64,000 nucleotides of DNA, taken from NCBI GenBank assembly GCA_024734555.1, contig JANPWX010000444.1:310001-374000 (forward strand). The letters are read 5' to 3'. How positions within the stretch are numbered: the stretch's first letter is position 1; each line of letters starts with the position of its first letter. The notes below the pieces were generated by a model, which was not told the origin of the DNA, ran no database searches, and worked only from the letters and a program-made list of their open reading frames with translations. Source of the DNA: Trochalopteron elliotii (taxonomy: Eukaryota; Chordata; Aves; Passeriformes; Leiothrichidae). Below are positions 12,501 through 26,119 of this stretch, in pieces. The translations under genes and the position numbers were made by a program.

Positions 12501-14850
12501 TGGAGGTTTCACTTCTTGTTATACTGTATTTGTTATCTGGCAGAATACACTGCAGGGAAAGCACCTGCTGGAAATAATCCTGATGACTTTTTTGTTTGTT
12601 TTTAAGGTGACCTAATTTTATAATCAGTAGTAGTAATTTATTTTATTAGTTAAACAATGTTAATATTGTGGAATCATATATTTTGAAGAATAAGTTTTCT
12701 CCATGGAAGCCAGAATACTTCAATGTGGACTGAAACATGCCTCTTGGGCTCCTTGTTGCACTCTGTACTGGAGCAAGGTTGGAAGCTGGCTTTTCTTATT
12801 CTATAGATGGTGTCTAAAGTCAGAGATAGAATGATAAAGCTGACTGAAAAACACAATGAGAAAAGAAAGAAGATCTAAAACAAAATATTTTTTATTCACC
12901 TCCCAGTCAAGACTGGTTCATAGACCATTATGGTTGCTTCTGGGTTGCTTCTACAGACAATTACTATCTTGCAACATTTTACATAATTTTTTAGTTTTAA
13001 CAGGGCAACTAAATAGAGTTTTAACTGAAGAATATACTATCGTTTTCCTTAAAGATTCAGTTGGCTTCACAGTATATAGTTAATGAGCTATCTAAAAGTG
13101 TATCAGTGAAAAGAGCTCATTGTGCTGTGTCTTATCCTATCTGTAAATGAGTCTTTAAAAGCTCTGATCACTATCTCCATACCATCCTCTAACAAAGGGA
13201 TACATTGGCATCAAGCAGCAAGCAAAGTATTAGGCTGAAATGTTAGAGGAAAAAAGCTAGTTAATTGATACATGGATTTCTCAAGATGATAACTTCTGCT
13301 TGAAAGAAATCTTCATGAGGATAAAAAAAAGCCATTTAAATCCAGATAGAATCCAATGGCCCCAAAATATTGAAGACTTCTCTTTTGAACCTCATTTCTG
13401 TAATAGACAAGTACACTTCTCCCTGCTCTTCACTTAATATACTCAGTGGTGAAATACAGAAAGAACTGGCTCATCACTATCATGAATTTGGGAGTTATAA
13501 GAAAAACATGTTGGTGAATATAAATGCTTTGTGTTTGATGTTGTTCTCATTCCTCTACTTTTCTTGCTATAGCAGGTAACTATCTACTTCTCTCCTATGG
13601 ATTGCCATTGGGAATTTTATCTTTCAGAGAGCAGGAACATGCTGGAAAATGATTTATTTCTCATCAAACAGGTAAGGCAATTTAGAATCCCCAGAAAAGG
13701 GGAGGAATTCCTGCAGTCCTTCTAGAAAGATCCCAGAGTTATTGAAATATTTAAATAAGAAACCCAAATTTCCAGTCAGCTTATATGTAGTGTGAAAAGA
13801 ACACAGTCCAATACTAAAAAAGATGTCCTCCCACTAGGCTGTTATGTATTGGAACATACAGGAAGGCTTGATAGCATGTTTTCAAGAGTTATACGTAGCC
13901 ATCATCTTGCATTCAAATAGTACTTTGAAGTATCTTAACTCATGGTATGCCTTGCAGTTGATCACATCTCTGTTTCTTTTGAGATTTCCTTATTTATCTG
14001 TCATTGCAGATGTTGGTGATAGACAATTCACATCCCCAGGGTCATGGGAGTAAGTGACCTTTTTGCTGACTCTTCCATGCATTACAGATAATACTTAAAG
14101 GGTTAAGCTGATTTTTGTGTGGATCATCAGTGACATCCAGTGGCTATTCAAGGTGATCGCAGGTGTGCTATGCCAATCCAGAGACCCACTGTAGTGGAGT
14201 GATACGAACTGAAGAGGACGTTAACCAGCTGACTATGTTCCTTGTCCTGGCTGATCTCACATGCTGTGAAAATTATAATTATTGATTTATTTTTCAATAT
14301 TAATATACTTAGCTGCATATTTTGCTTCTGTGGAACCAAGTTCTTCCAGGCACATCTTGTCCATTCAAGACATTTACTTGTCACCACAAGTAAAAAATGG
14401 AATTGCCCAGGAGATATCTCTTACGTCAAGAGCATATAATAAGTAAAAACGACAATCACATGAGGGGAAAAGGAAAGAAGGAGGAAAAAAATACTTAAAC
14501 CTCTTTCTGTGACCCTACCACTCTAAATTTAATTGTATAAACTAGATGGTGAACTGGAATAGTGGTGTTGAAACAAATCATGGATGGTTTTTATTTTGTT
14601 ACTTCATGATATTTAATTCACTCCTTGTCTTAAATCTCTTCTTCTGTTCATAACCAAAGAGACATATTCCAGGTTTAGACCTTAAATGATCAAACCCATT
14701 TTCTCACACAATATCACCCATTTCTTGTTTTTTTCCGTTTTAAGTGGAAACCAGTTATTTTGAAATCCTTTTTTTTTGTCTTTCCCATTTTCTGTTTCAG
14801 TTTCACTCTACACAGACTGGGTTGTCTTTTTGTATCTGTGTATTATTCCC

Positions 14851-14872
14851 ACATAGTCCCTACATAGTCCCT
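14851..14872. repeat. Exact 11-bp tandem duplication
   Basis: ACATAGTCCCT occurs twice in direct succession without mismatch. Confidence 0.9.
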
Positions 14873-15224
14873 TGAGGTTCAAAGTTATAACCGTGTATGT
14901 ATTGACCTTGGTAACTTCTCAATCTCCACTAAAAGTCTTTATTCTAGCTATTCATGCTAGCTCATGCTTTCCTTCTCTACTGTATATATTTATGAGCTAT
15001 ATGAATAAGGTGCAGGTCTCTGCCTATCCCTGGTGGCCTGTCTGTTTACAGAGATTTATAAGCTTGTTACAGGTTCTGGCTAAGGAACTGCATACCCAAT
15101 ATTCTGCCTGGTCACCACCAAACAGGTATATTGCAATGTATACTCCAAGCAAACCAGAAAACTTTCCAGCTCATCTGACTTGTGAATTAAAACCACATGT
15201 CATTGTCTTACCAATTGTTCAACA

Positions 15225-15300
15225 TAAAAAAAAAAAAACAAAACCAAACAAAAAAACCCCAAAATACCCAACCAGAAACAACCAAAAACCCCCACACATA
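15225..15300. repeat. A/C-rich low-complexity tract
   Basis: Begins with a run of about 13 A and continues as a nearly pure A and C sequence (AAACCAAACA, ACCCCAAAA and similar) with almost no G or T. It could be the degraded tail of a retroposon, but no body was recognised upstream, so it is called simple sequence only. Confidence 0.75.
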
Positions 15301-16263
15301 TCTTGGTACTATAAATAATTCATCAGCTTGTTCTCTAGATAATAATCACTAACATTTTTATAAAACAAGCCAGTGGCATAAAAAAATACAGAAGTTTGGG
15401 TTATGACACACAAAATAATCTACAAACACTACTAAGTATTTCTACCTCATCCACATTTAGCTATCAAAGTCCAAGTACCTCAAACCACAGTTTTTATCCA
15501 ACCAAAATCTTTTGTAATAAAGGCCAGTTGTCAAAATTTGGTGTTTTAATATCTGGCCAACAATGAAATACCAAGTGTTTACCATTTTAATATATAAAGA
15601 GTTATTTATTCAAAACTAGAACATCATGTAAAAATGTACTTCTAAATGCATCCATGAAATAATTTGTTTTCTTTCCATGTACAAAATACTCTAAAAACCA
15701 GTCGTTATAACTTAAACTAATGGGAAAATGCAGAAATACAGGACAGCACGTGGAAGTTATACTGATCAGCATGAATACTTTTCTGTGACAGAAATGTTGT
15801 CTTCTTTTACCTTCCTGGTGCTGTCAGGGTGCACCAAAAAAAGAGTTTGTTCCCTTGGTTACAACAATGTATCTTCCCACTTCAAATATACAGATCCAAT
15901 TTATAAGCAATTAAGATAATATGGAAATCTGGTCAATTCATCATCATCATCAGGGCAATGCATATTTCATATAAGTAACTAGATAAAAGAAAATTATTAA
16001 ATCACTACACTAAATCACAAGGTTAGAATATGTACCAAAATGGACAAAATGTAATGAGAGAAAATAATTTTGCATTTCAGTCATGTTGTATGATTAATTT
16101 ACTTAATATATTGAGAGACAGAATTTTACTTTTAGTGGTAATTATTATCTGTAGATCTACTTTCAAGGGAGGCAGTAAAAATATTCACACATCTTTTAAA
16201 ATATTAAAGATAGGTTTAGAAATTGATTAGGTCATACAAATGCATATGTAAGGCAGAATTGTC

Positions 16264-16304
16264 TAAGGGAAAGAAATACATGCAGATTAAGGGAAAGAAA
16301 TACA
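16264..16304. repeat. 24-bp period direct repeat
   Basis: TAAGGGAAAGAAATACA is found at 16264-16280 and again, identical, at 16288-16304, so one 24-bp unit has been duplicated. Confidence 0.85.
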
Positions 16305-16929
16305 GAAAAATCACTAAAACTAGTTAAATATTTGTGGTCAGGCATTTGTATCCTGTCTCTCAAGTTCTCCTAAATATTTGCTCTGAATTGATTCTAAAAC
16401 CTAAACATCATCACAAGTACTGAATGAGAAAAAAAAATGTTATGTAAAATAGATGGCACAACTTCAAATCACAATTGGAAATACTCTCAGAGGCTTCCAA
16501 GGGATGAAACAGCATTGGATGAGGGAACCTCAGGAACCATTTACAAAGATGTCCGTTCTTCAACCACTCTTTAAATTGAGTAACGTAAAATTTTGTGACT
16601 TAAGCCAAATGTAAATTACCTCTCATCTAATTACCTCAACAAAAGCAAAATCCTCCTCTTGTATCCCTTTTTATTTCCTTTTTTCAAATATTAAGTAAAT
16701 GTTTTTCCATAGCAAAAGCAGTTCAAAACCCTCTGTAACAATGGTGCATAAGTGACAAACCCAAGTTTTTAAGGACAAAGAAATCTACATATATAATTAC
16801 TGTCTTCTTCATTCACCACCTGACTGCAAAATAAGAGGATAGGTGTCAAAATCTACTCTGAAGTTTCTAAATTATTTTTTGAAAAATGTGATGCTTCACT
16901 AATTCGGTAAATCTACACTCAATTTTCTT

Positions 16930-16957
16930 CCCACCCCCACCTCTCCCCACCCACCCC
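16930..16957 (-). other. G-quadruplex motif on the minus strand
   Basis: The plus strand carries five C-runs of 3, 5, 4, 3 and 4 bases separated by loops of 1, 6, 1 and 1 bases. The minus strand therefore meets the usual G3+N1-7 rule with one run to spare, including three one-base loops that favour a stable parallel fold. It is surrounded by AT-rich DNA and is the clearest such motif I noticed in the window. Folding in cells is not shown by sequence. Confidence 0.7.
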
Positions 16958-19900
16958 TGAGGGTACAGATTATTTTGTCATAGCAATTTGTCCAAGCATA
17001 CTGAGTTACAAATTCACAAGAGCTCCATTTGTCATTCTGATCTCCTTCATAACATGTCCAGTCCACATCACATATGGATTCCTATGTCTACAGTAAGTAT
17101 TCATATCTATTAAAGACCAGAACGTGCTTTCCTTACTGAGTTCATTAAAGTCACCCTGTACAAGTGACCCTTAATGTGAGGAAAAGCGAGATGGCACTCC
17201 ATGGGCTTGATTTACCATATCCCTCTAGTTTTTTGTGACTAAATTCCATCTCTAAGGTCCCTTGTGAAAACAGAGGGCAGATTCTGCTGCCAGGAAAAGG
17301 AAAAACAATCTCTAATTTGTCTCTTATGCCTGACCCTTCTGCTGAGACATGCATTCATCTTCATTCACAGCCCAGCTTAATGTACTGCAGTTTGACATCT
17401 TAGTGTCTGAAGCCACTCGGCAGTTTACTGTAATGCTAAAGTGGAAGTGAAAGAGGGAGAGATATCATTTTGTCACCAGATGGAAAGATGAGCAGAATGG
17501 GGTCTGACGGGATGCTTAATAAGAGTGTTAGAGAACACTGTGAAAATGGCAGACCTGCTCCTTAATGCAATGATTTTCCTATAGGTATTCTCTACTCTTC
17601 AAAGGCAGTCCTCAGATTTGATTCTACCATCTTTTCTAAGAAAGTGAATAACAGCTTACTTCGAAAATAAACCTTCCATCTATGTGGTTCAAAGAGGTTA
17701 ATAGAATTTTATTCTTAATGAATTTGTTACAGAATGATTAAAAAAATTAGAAAGTTGTTAATCGGTCATGTGGAACTGATTTTTTTTTTAAACTTTTTGT
17801 TACTCCTTATTCATTTTCACTCTTAATTTTAAAAGCTCCTTATCTAGCCTCTTATTTTCTTCCCTTATGTAATAGGGGAAGAAAGTGAATGTTCAACTCA
17901 ATTTCTTTTGATTATTATTTCTTGATGAAGACATTCTTTGTAATAGGATAGAATAACCTGGACAGAGCCAATTATCTGTCTCACATTGATTAAGAAAATC
18001 CGTTATTTTGGTCAAGTTTTACATATTAAATTTTAATCACATTACTTTTTTAAAATCTCATTAAAATTTTTGGGTTTTTTAATACAAGTGGTTCAGCAGC
18101 CCTCTATTTCATTTGAAATCTAATCTTGGCGTGACAGAAATTGCATGTTTTTAGAAATTAAATAATTACCGGAAGGTTTGCAAGAGCAGCAGAAGCACAA
18201 ATATTGATTCATCATCTAACCCACTTTACTTTCATTGAAAGTTAAGTGTTTGCTAACAGGGCTAACACTGGATGACACAATGGTTGCAGTGTATCTTGCT
18301 AAACTGAAATCTTGACTCAATGTAAAGCCCATGTGATATTAAAACATATTCAAGCTTCCTATAAATAGTTTTATGAAGATATTTACAATACTGTGAAGCC
18401 AAATTACATTAAAAGTGTGCCTATCTCCTTCCATAGTGTGGCTGCAAGGGTATACATGTTTGCATTTAAGATGCTTAACTATATTTACATATTTCATAGA
18501 TTTACACTGCAGATGTATAAAAAACCAAACAATTATAGCCTCCTCATAAGTTTGCTTTTTTATCTAAATAAATGTCATGTTATATAATTTTTACATTATC
18601 ACCAAAACTAACAAAACGTATTGCAAAGATTTAATCACCCTTGCTGTCTATAGATCAGAAAACCAATGACTGTCAATCAGGGGTTATTTTTTTATGTATT
18701 CCTTTATTCAGACAAGGAGAATTTATTCTTGATCTGTTATTTTGTTTGATGGCAAAAATCAAAGCAGTAATATCACAGACTTTCAAAATCACACAAAATC
18801 TGTGTGTTACTGAATCAGACTTAAGCACTTATTTTTTTCTAAAGATTTGTGTTTGCATCCCTTTTGACTTATTACCATGGAGGCATTTTCACTATGACAC
18901 AATTGTTTGGAGAAGCTGCCATTTCATTTTTGTTCACAGTCCTAAAGCTTCTGTATTCACAAAAGAGAATTGTACAGCTATAATTGACAAAAATGTAGAA
19001 ATTAAAACAATTGTAATTAGTATATTCATCTGGGAAAGAAACTGATTTTGAGATTCTTTAAGATACACAAGGTTTCTCCATAAAAATAAGTTATCTCCAC
19101 TTTCAGAAAAAATTAAAAACTCATCAGATAGTGTAGCTACTCAGAGATAGCATTGATTCAAAATGTTCTGGTCAAAGCAGTAAAAAAATGAGAGTGCTCT
19201 GATAACTCTAGAAAGTAAAATAAAGGTGTATACCACAAAATTGAACCTTTCCAAAGCTAACCTTCCTTGGTGAAGAAAAAAATATTGAAGAAATTTTAAA
19301 AAGCATAAAACCAGTGAAGTTGAAGGCTATCTCATGGATGGCACTTCCACAGCCTCTTGAAGCACAAGAGGAAGCCTCTCCATTTGCGCAGTAACATAAG
19401 CAATACATAACAACTTAGCTGCAGTATAGACATGTACAGGGATTTCTTCAGTAACATTCCCATTCAGGGTAAACTCCCTGGAAACAGCGAACAGAAACTC
19501 TTACAGCCACACATATCATCAGAGTTAATTTATTGTACCTGGGGTAGAGTGTCACACCCTTTAAACAGCTGTACCAAATTATTTTCAGAACAACCCGGGA
19601 TATCTAGGAAGTACTCTGAGAACACACTATCATTTCATATAACAGAAAAAGCCCAAAAGATACAGTTTAGTTAAAGGCATTAACTACTAGACATAATTAA
19701 AGAATTCCTAGAGCTGTGTGAAATCATATCTATGGGCCTGGAATTTAAGAAAATGAAACTATTAAAGTAAGAGTAAAAATGTCCTAAAAGATGCTGCTTT
19801 GTGAGTGATATGACTCCATTCCACTGATACCTTTCCTTCAGGAAAGAAACCATGTTTAAAATCTGGTGTCTCTATATGCAGGCAGACTATTATGCTCTGT

Positions 19901-20084
19901 AAATAGGTTTAAAATGTCCTAACATTTCTGAGGCTTTCTTTTCTCTTGTTCATTTACCTTTCTTTAGATTGCTTTCACACTTTTCCCCCTTTCCATTAAA
20001 TTATTCAAGAACTCCTCTTTATAAAGGTCACAGTCATAAAAACCAGGGAATGGGAGCAGTGGCATGTGATTCACAGGACCAGTG
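16958..20084. other. Unique noncoding DNA, no gene seen
   Basis: No gene and no recognised repeat. The longest frame (134 codons, 18641-19045) has no recognisable domain. Parts of 17380-17600 and 17940-18330 have a look often seen in conserved noncoding DNA (few simple repeats, TAAT-type homeodomain-like motifs), but conservation cannot be judged from one sequence. Confidence 0.5.
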
Positions 20085-20215
20085 AGGCAGCACAGAAAGT
20101 GGATTGTGAAGGACTCATAAAACCTGAGGCCAGAAGGAATTGCCAGCTCATCTAGTCTGATCTCCAGTATATGACAAGTCATTATATCTCACTTATACAG
20201 ACCAGAGTGAAAATG
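20085..20215 (-). mobile_element. Old CR1-like LINE 3' fragment
   Basis: The plus strand reads ACTCATAAAACCTGAGGCC, then AGAAGGAATTGCC, CTCATCTAGTCTGATCTCC and AGTATATGACAAG. This follows the order of the antisense 3' end of an old sauropsid CR1-type family (AAGGCCAGAAGGGACC, ATCATCTAGTCTGACC, TCCTGTATAACACAG). The copy is heavily mutated and lacks a clean terminal tail. Family naming is from memory of the pattern. Confidence 0.5.
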
Positions 20216-21317
20216 CCTCAGCTTTTCACTAAAACCAGTAATTTTATCTCTTTGGCTACTGGCTGTAGGCAGGGGGAAGTCGACCAAACTAATAGGTAGT
20301 ACCTCCCATGAAGGTTGTCCTATACTCCTTGGAGTTTTTTCTGTATCCTATGAAACAAGATCCAGGGAGATTTACTACTCAGAGCAGAGAGAAAACAGGA
20401 TTCCTTCTTCCAGCTTCCTCCTCATTCTGGCAGAAGTTCAGTCTGGCATCAGCACTGCCTTGACAATCACGCACAAACAGAGGCTTTGACAAGCAGAAAC
20501 AACTCAAAGCAGACTCGTGAGCTCCACTGTGTGATTTGTTGCTGATATAGATCCCAGCTGAGTTAAGTTAATGATGCCACTGCCTAATTAAACCTATATC
20601 TTTTGCTTTTTTTTCTTCCTGCAACACACAACAGATGGGTTTGGCCAGTACCCACTCTGGTGTACTCATTGTTTCCACTGGTGGCTTTGTTCCAGTAGCT
20701 CATAATTTGCTTCGTTGAAAATAAAATTAAAATATTGTAAAAGGTGACAAAAAGTTCTTGTTTGAATTTATTTTCCTTAATTTTCCTGTCACTGGTTCTT
20801 CTTATGACTTACCTCTAATGAAAATAAGCCAATATCCTATGGCACTGCTAACACTTCATTCAGGTCACCAGTCATCTTACTTCTGCCACTCTAAACAGGT
20901 GCCACTTCTGAAATATTGCATAACAAGCCATTTTTGTGCAGTACCTAGACAATATTTGTGGCTCTGTTTTTTACCTTCTTCACTTTTACAAGTGAACTCC
21001 AGATCTGTGTGGAGAAATATAGCTTGATTCCAGAAGCACTGAACATAGAGGCAAACTCCCTGCCTTCCATACTTGTCTTCACTTACATGTCCACTGACCA
21101 CTAACTCCCACAATTGTTTTCAGTAAACTTATTTCCCATTCTGTAGATCTAGTTCTCATCCCATGTTTTGTTGGGTTTTATTCTTTATGCAAAATTTTGT
21201 CTACATTATTTAAAATGTCTATTTAAACTGCCTTGTCATTTTAGGAAAGACTAAAATTTAAAAGATTCATCTTTTAAACTCACTGCCATGTGTTATGTCC
21301 TACATAAATTCTACCAA

Positions 21318-21369
<52 letters not shown>

Positions 21370-21377
21370 NATCTATC
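21318..21377. repeat. (TATC)n microsatellite with one N
   Basis: About 15 perfect tetranucleotide units, interrupted only by an N at 21370. Leaving out the N, the repeat continues in exact phase, so the N does not replace a repeat base but looks like a placeholder for unresolved length. Confidence 0.97.
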
Positions 21378-24300
21378 ATTTAACATGAAACTGTTGAGAA
21401 AGGTATTGAACAACTTTAGATTCAATACCAAAAACTGGCAGCAACTCCCTTAGCAAAACCCCTTTAACAACAATTTCCCAATTATGGGTAATCTTTTCAT
21501 CAGCATGTTAATTAAGTTTTGATTTAGCTACATATTTCTCTTTGATATTTTACAGCATTAATCTTTTTGTCAGATTTTTAGTTATAAAGTACATTAAAAT
21601 TATACATTCATATATTAATGCTTCATTCATACATGCTAAATGCCTCAGTAATAGCTCAAAGATATAGTTACCATTTTGAGGGAAATTTGTAAAAGGTAGG
21701 TTTGACAAGACTTACTTGCTGTAAGCCCACATTGAATGGCATTTATTATATTCCTAAACAATACTTGCAGTAAACAGCTAGTGGACAATCCATCAAATAA
21801 AATATGTTTGCACACTGTATTTGGCCTCTGTCAAGAGAAGTCAATAGAAGTATTTCCACCCACTCTTTAGTCTTTGGATAAGGCCTTTCTCAAACACTTT
21901 AAAGTCTGCCCATTAATTTCAAAGGCAGTCTGTTCAGTGACACTTCATAAACATGTAGAGGACTATATTTAGTGAAAAAGCTTACTTGCTACAAATGATT
22001 CATCCAGCTTTAGAGAAGCTGTATCTACAGAGTACTGAAATACTGGAGTTAACACTATTTCAAGGTCTTCCTTTTGCACTTCAAGTTTATAACCACTGTT
22101 CATATTTTGTTGGCTTTTCACAGACGGCATTGCTAAAAAGATGTGGAATGCTTCAAATGCAAGTAAGCAGATAAATAGCACAAGGCTCATGGGTTGGCCT
22201 CAGTAGGAATCCTTAAGAAAATGCTAGATGAGAAAAGGAATACCTTGTTGCTAAGTTACCTTTGTTTCATTTAGTGCCATAATTATTTGTTGCTTAAAAA
22301 AAAAGCATTGACATTTTCTCCCTTAGTCCCTGCCATATGGAAGATAGGCTTTGAAATTCTCTTATGAGAGGTGCACGTTTATGATATACACCTTTATGTT
22401 CTCCAAGTGAAAGAATCAACATGCTGGGGGATAATCAAGACATTTCAGGTTTCAAAAACTTCTGCTGTTTCAAAATCATTCTGATATTCCTGACAGTTTA
22501 TTTTTAGAAGCAAATATACTTCCTAACTGCTTGATTATGTATTTCCCTACTTTTCAATCAATCAGGAAATGTGCAGATAAAATTATCTGTCATACACTTG
22601 AATCACTATGTAGAACTGTTTCTCCCTTCTGGAGGGTTAACAAAACAGATGGTATGAGTGAATAGGCTCATATTTCAGTTTTTAATCACACTCACCACCA
22701 GAGGTCTTATTTGGGTCCATATGATTGTGATATATTTACCTTAAAAACAATAAAGAAATGCTGTAAATTATAAATGATGCCAAAGCAAATGCCATCCTAA
22801 ATATATTCAGTTGAAGATGTGTAGAAATGCTTTCCTGAATTTTGTGGCAAGCGATTTTTACCTGAAGACCTCAAAAAAACTTTGAACATCAGAGAGCTTC
22901 TGTATATGTGAATGTGTGCATGGAAATATAAATTTTTTGTTCTTGAAACAGAGACAGTAAAAGGCTACTTGAACTATATAGATAAAGTGATGCAACCAAT
23001 GTCACAAACTAAACCATTAGCAGAGTTAAGGATAGTACCTGGATCCAGTATTTAATTTTGGTTCTAAATAATGTATTTTAAACAAATTCTGAAGACAAGA
23101 TATGAAACCTTTTGCACTCTCTTCTTCCAGTGTCAATTACAGCCTGGCATCATAAGTATGTGGGTAGAGAAATACTGCTGCACCTAGGGCTGTGTGGGCC
23201 ATGGGATGGCATGTCCTGTGGCTGTCAGCCTTACGTGCTGATGTACCTCTCCAGTGCTTATACACAGTAATAGTGGAAGCTACAGAAAAGAGCTCAATGA
23301 GAGCAAATTAGTCCTTCTTTTCTATATTCTCTTGAATCACATCTAAAAAAATGGTAAGCATAAATGTTGAGGGTTTTTTTTGTTTGTTTTGTTCTTTGGA
23401 GTTTTTTCCAATCAGATTCAGAAAAACCTATGCTCAGATATAGATGTGATGAGTCTGTAGTACCAACATAGTTTGAAGCTATCCACGACCCAAAGCAGCA
23501 ATGCATGTTTTGTAATACAGATGTGACCAGTAATTTTAGTTAAAAAAATCTTTGGGGTGAGGAAGTTAGAAGGGGAAAGGATCCATAGTAACATTTCTTC
23601 TCTCTAATGTCAAGGAGAGGAGACAACATTGTTCCTTCATTCAAATTCTTTATTGCACAGTCCAAAAGCTAAATACCTGAGCAATCAGCAAACGAGACAC
23701 TGGGATAAACACACAAAAGAACATAACCTATTTCTTCAATCAAATAAGTGGTTTGTCCTTCCCAGTGAAGCTCTTACTTACACATCAGAGCTGGCTACGT
23801 TATTCCTTGTTATGTATCTCTATAAACAGCAACCCTTTCACTGTAATTTGACAATAGACAAGCTCAGTGTTTGACAAGCAGTCAGAAATAAGGAGCTATA
23901 CCTTTGAAAAATAAACAGTGTGCTAGTACATAAAGAACCACCAGAGAGAAAAAACCATAAAATATTTCATTTCTTTAATCAATTCCCTTACAGGGTTACT
24001 GAATCAAAGAGAAAGTCCTGGTTTTATTTCAGTATCATTTCACCTTGCTTTCATCAACTCCCATGCTGCATTTTTACATTTTCTACCTATTTAAGGACCC
24101 ACTGAGGACCATGTTCACACATTTTTACTCATTTATCTTTGTCACTTGTAATTACCAGAGTGGCCATTTCCTTGCTTGTGCATATTCCCGCTCTACTCCT
24201 CTTTCTTTCTTTCCTCCTAGGAGGAGTGTGACACTCTTTATTCTAGGCACCCTTGACTGTACCATCTGTAGGAAGATCAAAGACAGGGTCATATCCATCT

Positions 24301-25857
24301 AATAACAAGAGAGGAAACAATACTGTAGGTGAACACTCTATTAGCCTCCTTCTTCATTTTATTCAGGTCAGTGCTCAGGGACTTTCAGATGTCTTTGAAC
24401 AAATGGATGTGAAAATGAAAGACAAGTTATAAAGAAATAAGTTTCTTTTCTTACGCAAGTTAGGCTGATAGGTTGAAGCACACCAGTGTTATAATAGTCT
24501 TTTCCCTGGGCAGCTCAGGAAGTATCTTTTCTGAACAATCCTTACCCTTCAAAATAAAGCATAAAAATCTGCTTCCATCTTGAGACTTGCAGCTATTAAA
24601 AAATGTCCAGAGGCAATAAACTGAAGACTTGTGTAGGATACTGAGGACATTTATTATTGACAGGAAATCAGTCTTCCATGATAGCTGAACTCCAAGATCT
24701 CTCTATAGAGAGGAATAATTTCTCCACTGGTGTAAACAGGCAAAGCTTTACCAACTCTGGTAGAGCTGCATTAGTTTATACCAGCAGAGAATTTCAACTA
24801 AAATCTTTAATTTGTTTTGGATGCCTGGAACTGGATGTTTGTGTCACTGTGCTGTGAGAGCACCCTGAGCACAGGGTCATGAAGCCTTTCTTCTGCACCA
24901 CAAGTGCACAGCCTGAAAACACAGCAGGAAGAACAGAAGCCATTCAGTCCCACCTTAGGAGACCTTTCTCATTTCTATCTCCTTCCATGAATTTTTGGTT
25001 CAGCTGACTGCCCTAAACATTAAAGCAGCTGTTGTGATCCTCTTTAGCACGTCTGAGTGCTATGTACTGTGAGACAGCCTGTGTGTGTTTCATCGAAAAA
25101 GAGTTATATTATCTAAAAGTCAGACACTGCATTTCTTGCCAGAACAAAACTTATATACATGAAAATATTTGGAACAGAAGTTCCAAATGCTTTTGTCAGG
25201 TGTTCTTTTGTGGGTATTTTTTTTGAGCATAATATTTCTTATATATTACAAAGAAAGTCACTGAAAGCATGGAGAAATCTTTTCAAAAGAGGAGACAAAA
25301 AAAAAACCCCAAAAATTCAGTTATATCAATATATGTGCATATGAAACATTTTCTAGTGCTGATAATGCTGTCTCAGACACTTTGTCTAATCTGGTAATAT
25401 TGAGTGTTGCATTAAAATCCTATGAAGAAGCGTGCCTTCAGCATGTGCAAAGTTTCTAAAAATGCCATTGCTATTGACTTTAGCATCCCCTAGCTGAGGG
25501 CTTGCTCCTTTATTGGATCATTTTTTCCCCAGATGGAATTACATAAACTCAACTTTTCATCTGTGGAAAGGTCCCAAGCAGTTTAATAGAAAACATATTC
25601 CTACTGCAGTGTTGTAGGGGATGTTTCAGTGTTTCTTTTGGTAACAGCTTATTCTCCACTAGACTCAGTTTTTCATTGGGGTCTCAAAAACTACAAATTA
25701 TTAATTTCTCAATTCAGCAGGCCATCTAAATAAATGCCTAACTTCATGAATATGGTGTTTTACTTGAAGATATTGAGAGTCCTTTACTATATGGTTACGC
25801 CTAAATTAATGGTAAGAATTTTGCTAAATTGGGGCCGTTGTACATATACGTAAGATT

Positions 25858-25980
25858 TTTCCATATATATTCCTTTAATTTAGTAAAACATATAATATTT
25901 ATAACATATTATAAATAATATAAAGTAATAAAATAGAAATGAATATAATAATGTTATATTATATAATAAATATATAATTC
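25858..25980. repeat. AT-rich low-complexity block
   Basis: Roughly 120 bases made almost wholly of A and T (many TATAAT and ATATTATAA strings), with many short self-complementary stretches. No coding sense and no element boundary. Confidence 0.85.
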
Positions 25981-26092
25981 TGTTGCTACAGTAACATTGT
26001 TTAAGGAAATCAGTTGATGCATTCAATGATCTTGTCTTGAAAAAAACCAGTAATTCCTGTCTTGCAAGATTTCTTCGGGTAGTTGTTGCAGT

Positions 26093-26119
26093 TCATGATA
26101 AGTTCTTAACTTATCATGA
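26093..26119. repeat. 12-bp perfect hairpin
   Basis: TCATGATAAGTT (26093-26104) and AACTTATCATGA (26108-26119) are exact reverse complements around the three-base loop CTT. It lies about 110 bases after the AT-rich block. Downstream, AATAAGTTTTAATAAGTTTTT repeats part of the arm imperfectly. Confidence 0.85.

Larger units (their letters stand above)
10000..16929. other. Unique noncoding DNA, no gene seen
   Basis: AT-rich, no credible coding frame; the longest, 148 codons at 14872-15318, ends in the A/C-rich low-complexity tract and has no family resemblance. Also present: A-rich (CAAA)-like sequence near 11735-11780, an exact 11-bp tandem repeat at 14851-14872, a short (ATC)4 near 15937-15950, and a 24-bp-period direct repeat at 16264-16304. 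No interspersed repeat was recognised. Confidence 0.55.

Noticed and set aside
14872..15318. 148-codon open frame
   Set aside because: Ends in an A/C-rich low-complexity tract that is open in several frames; no domain seen.
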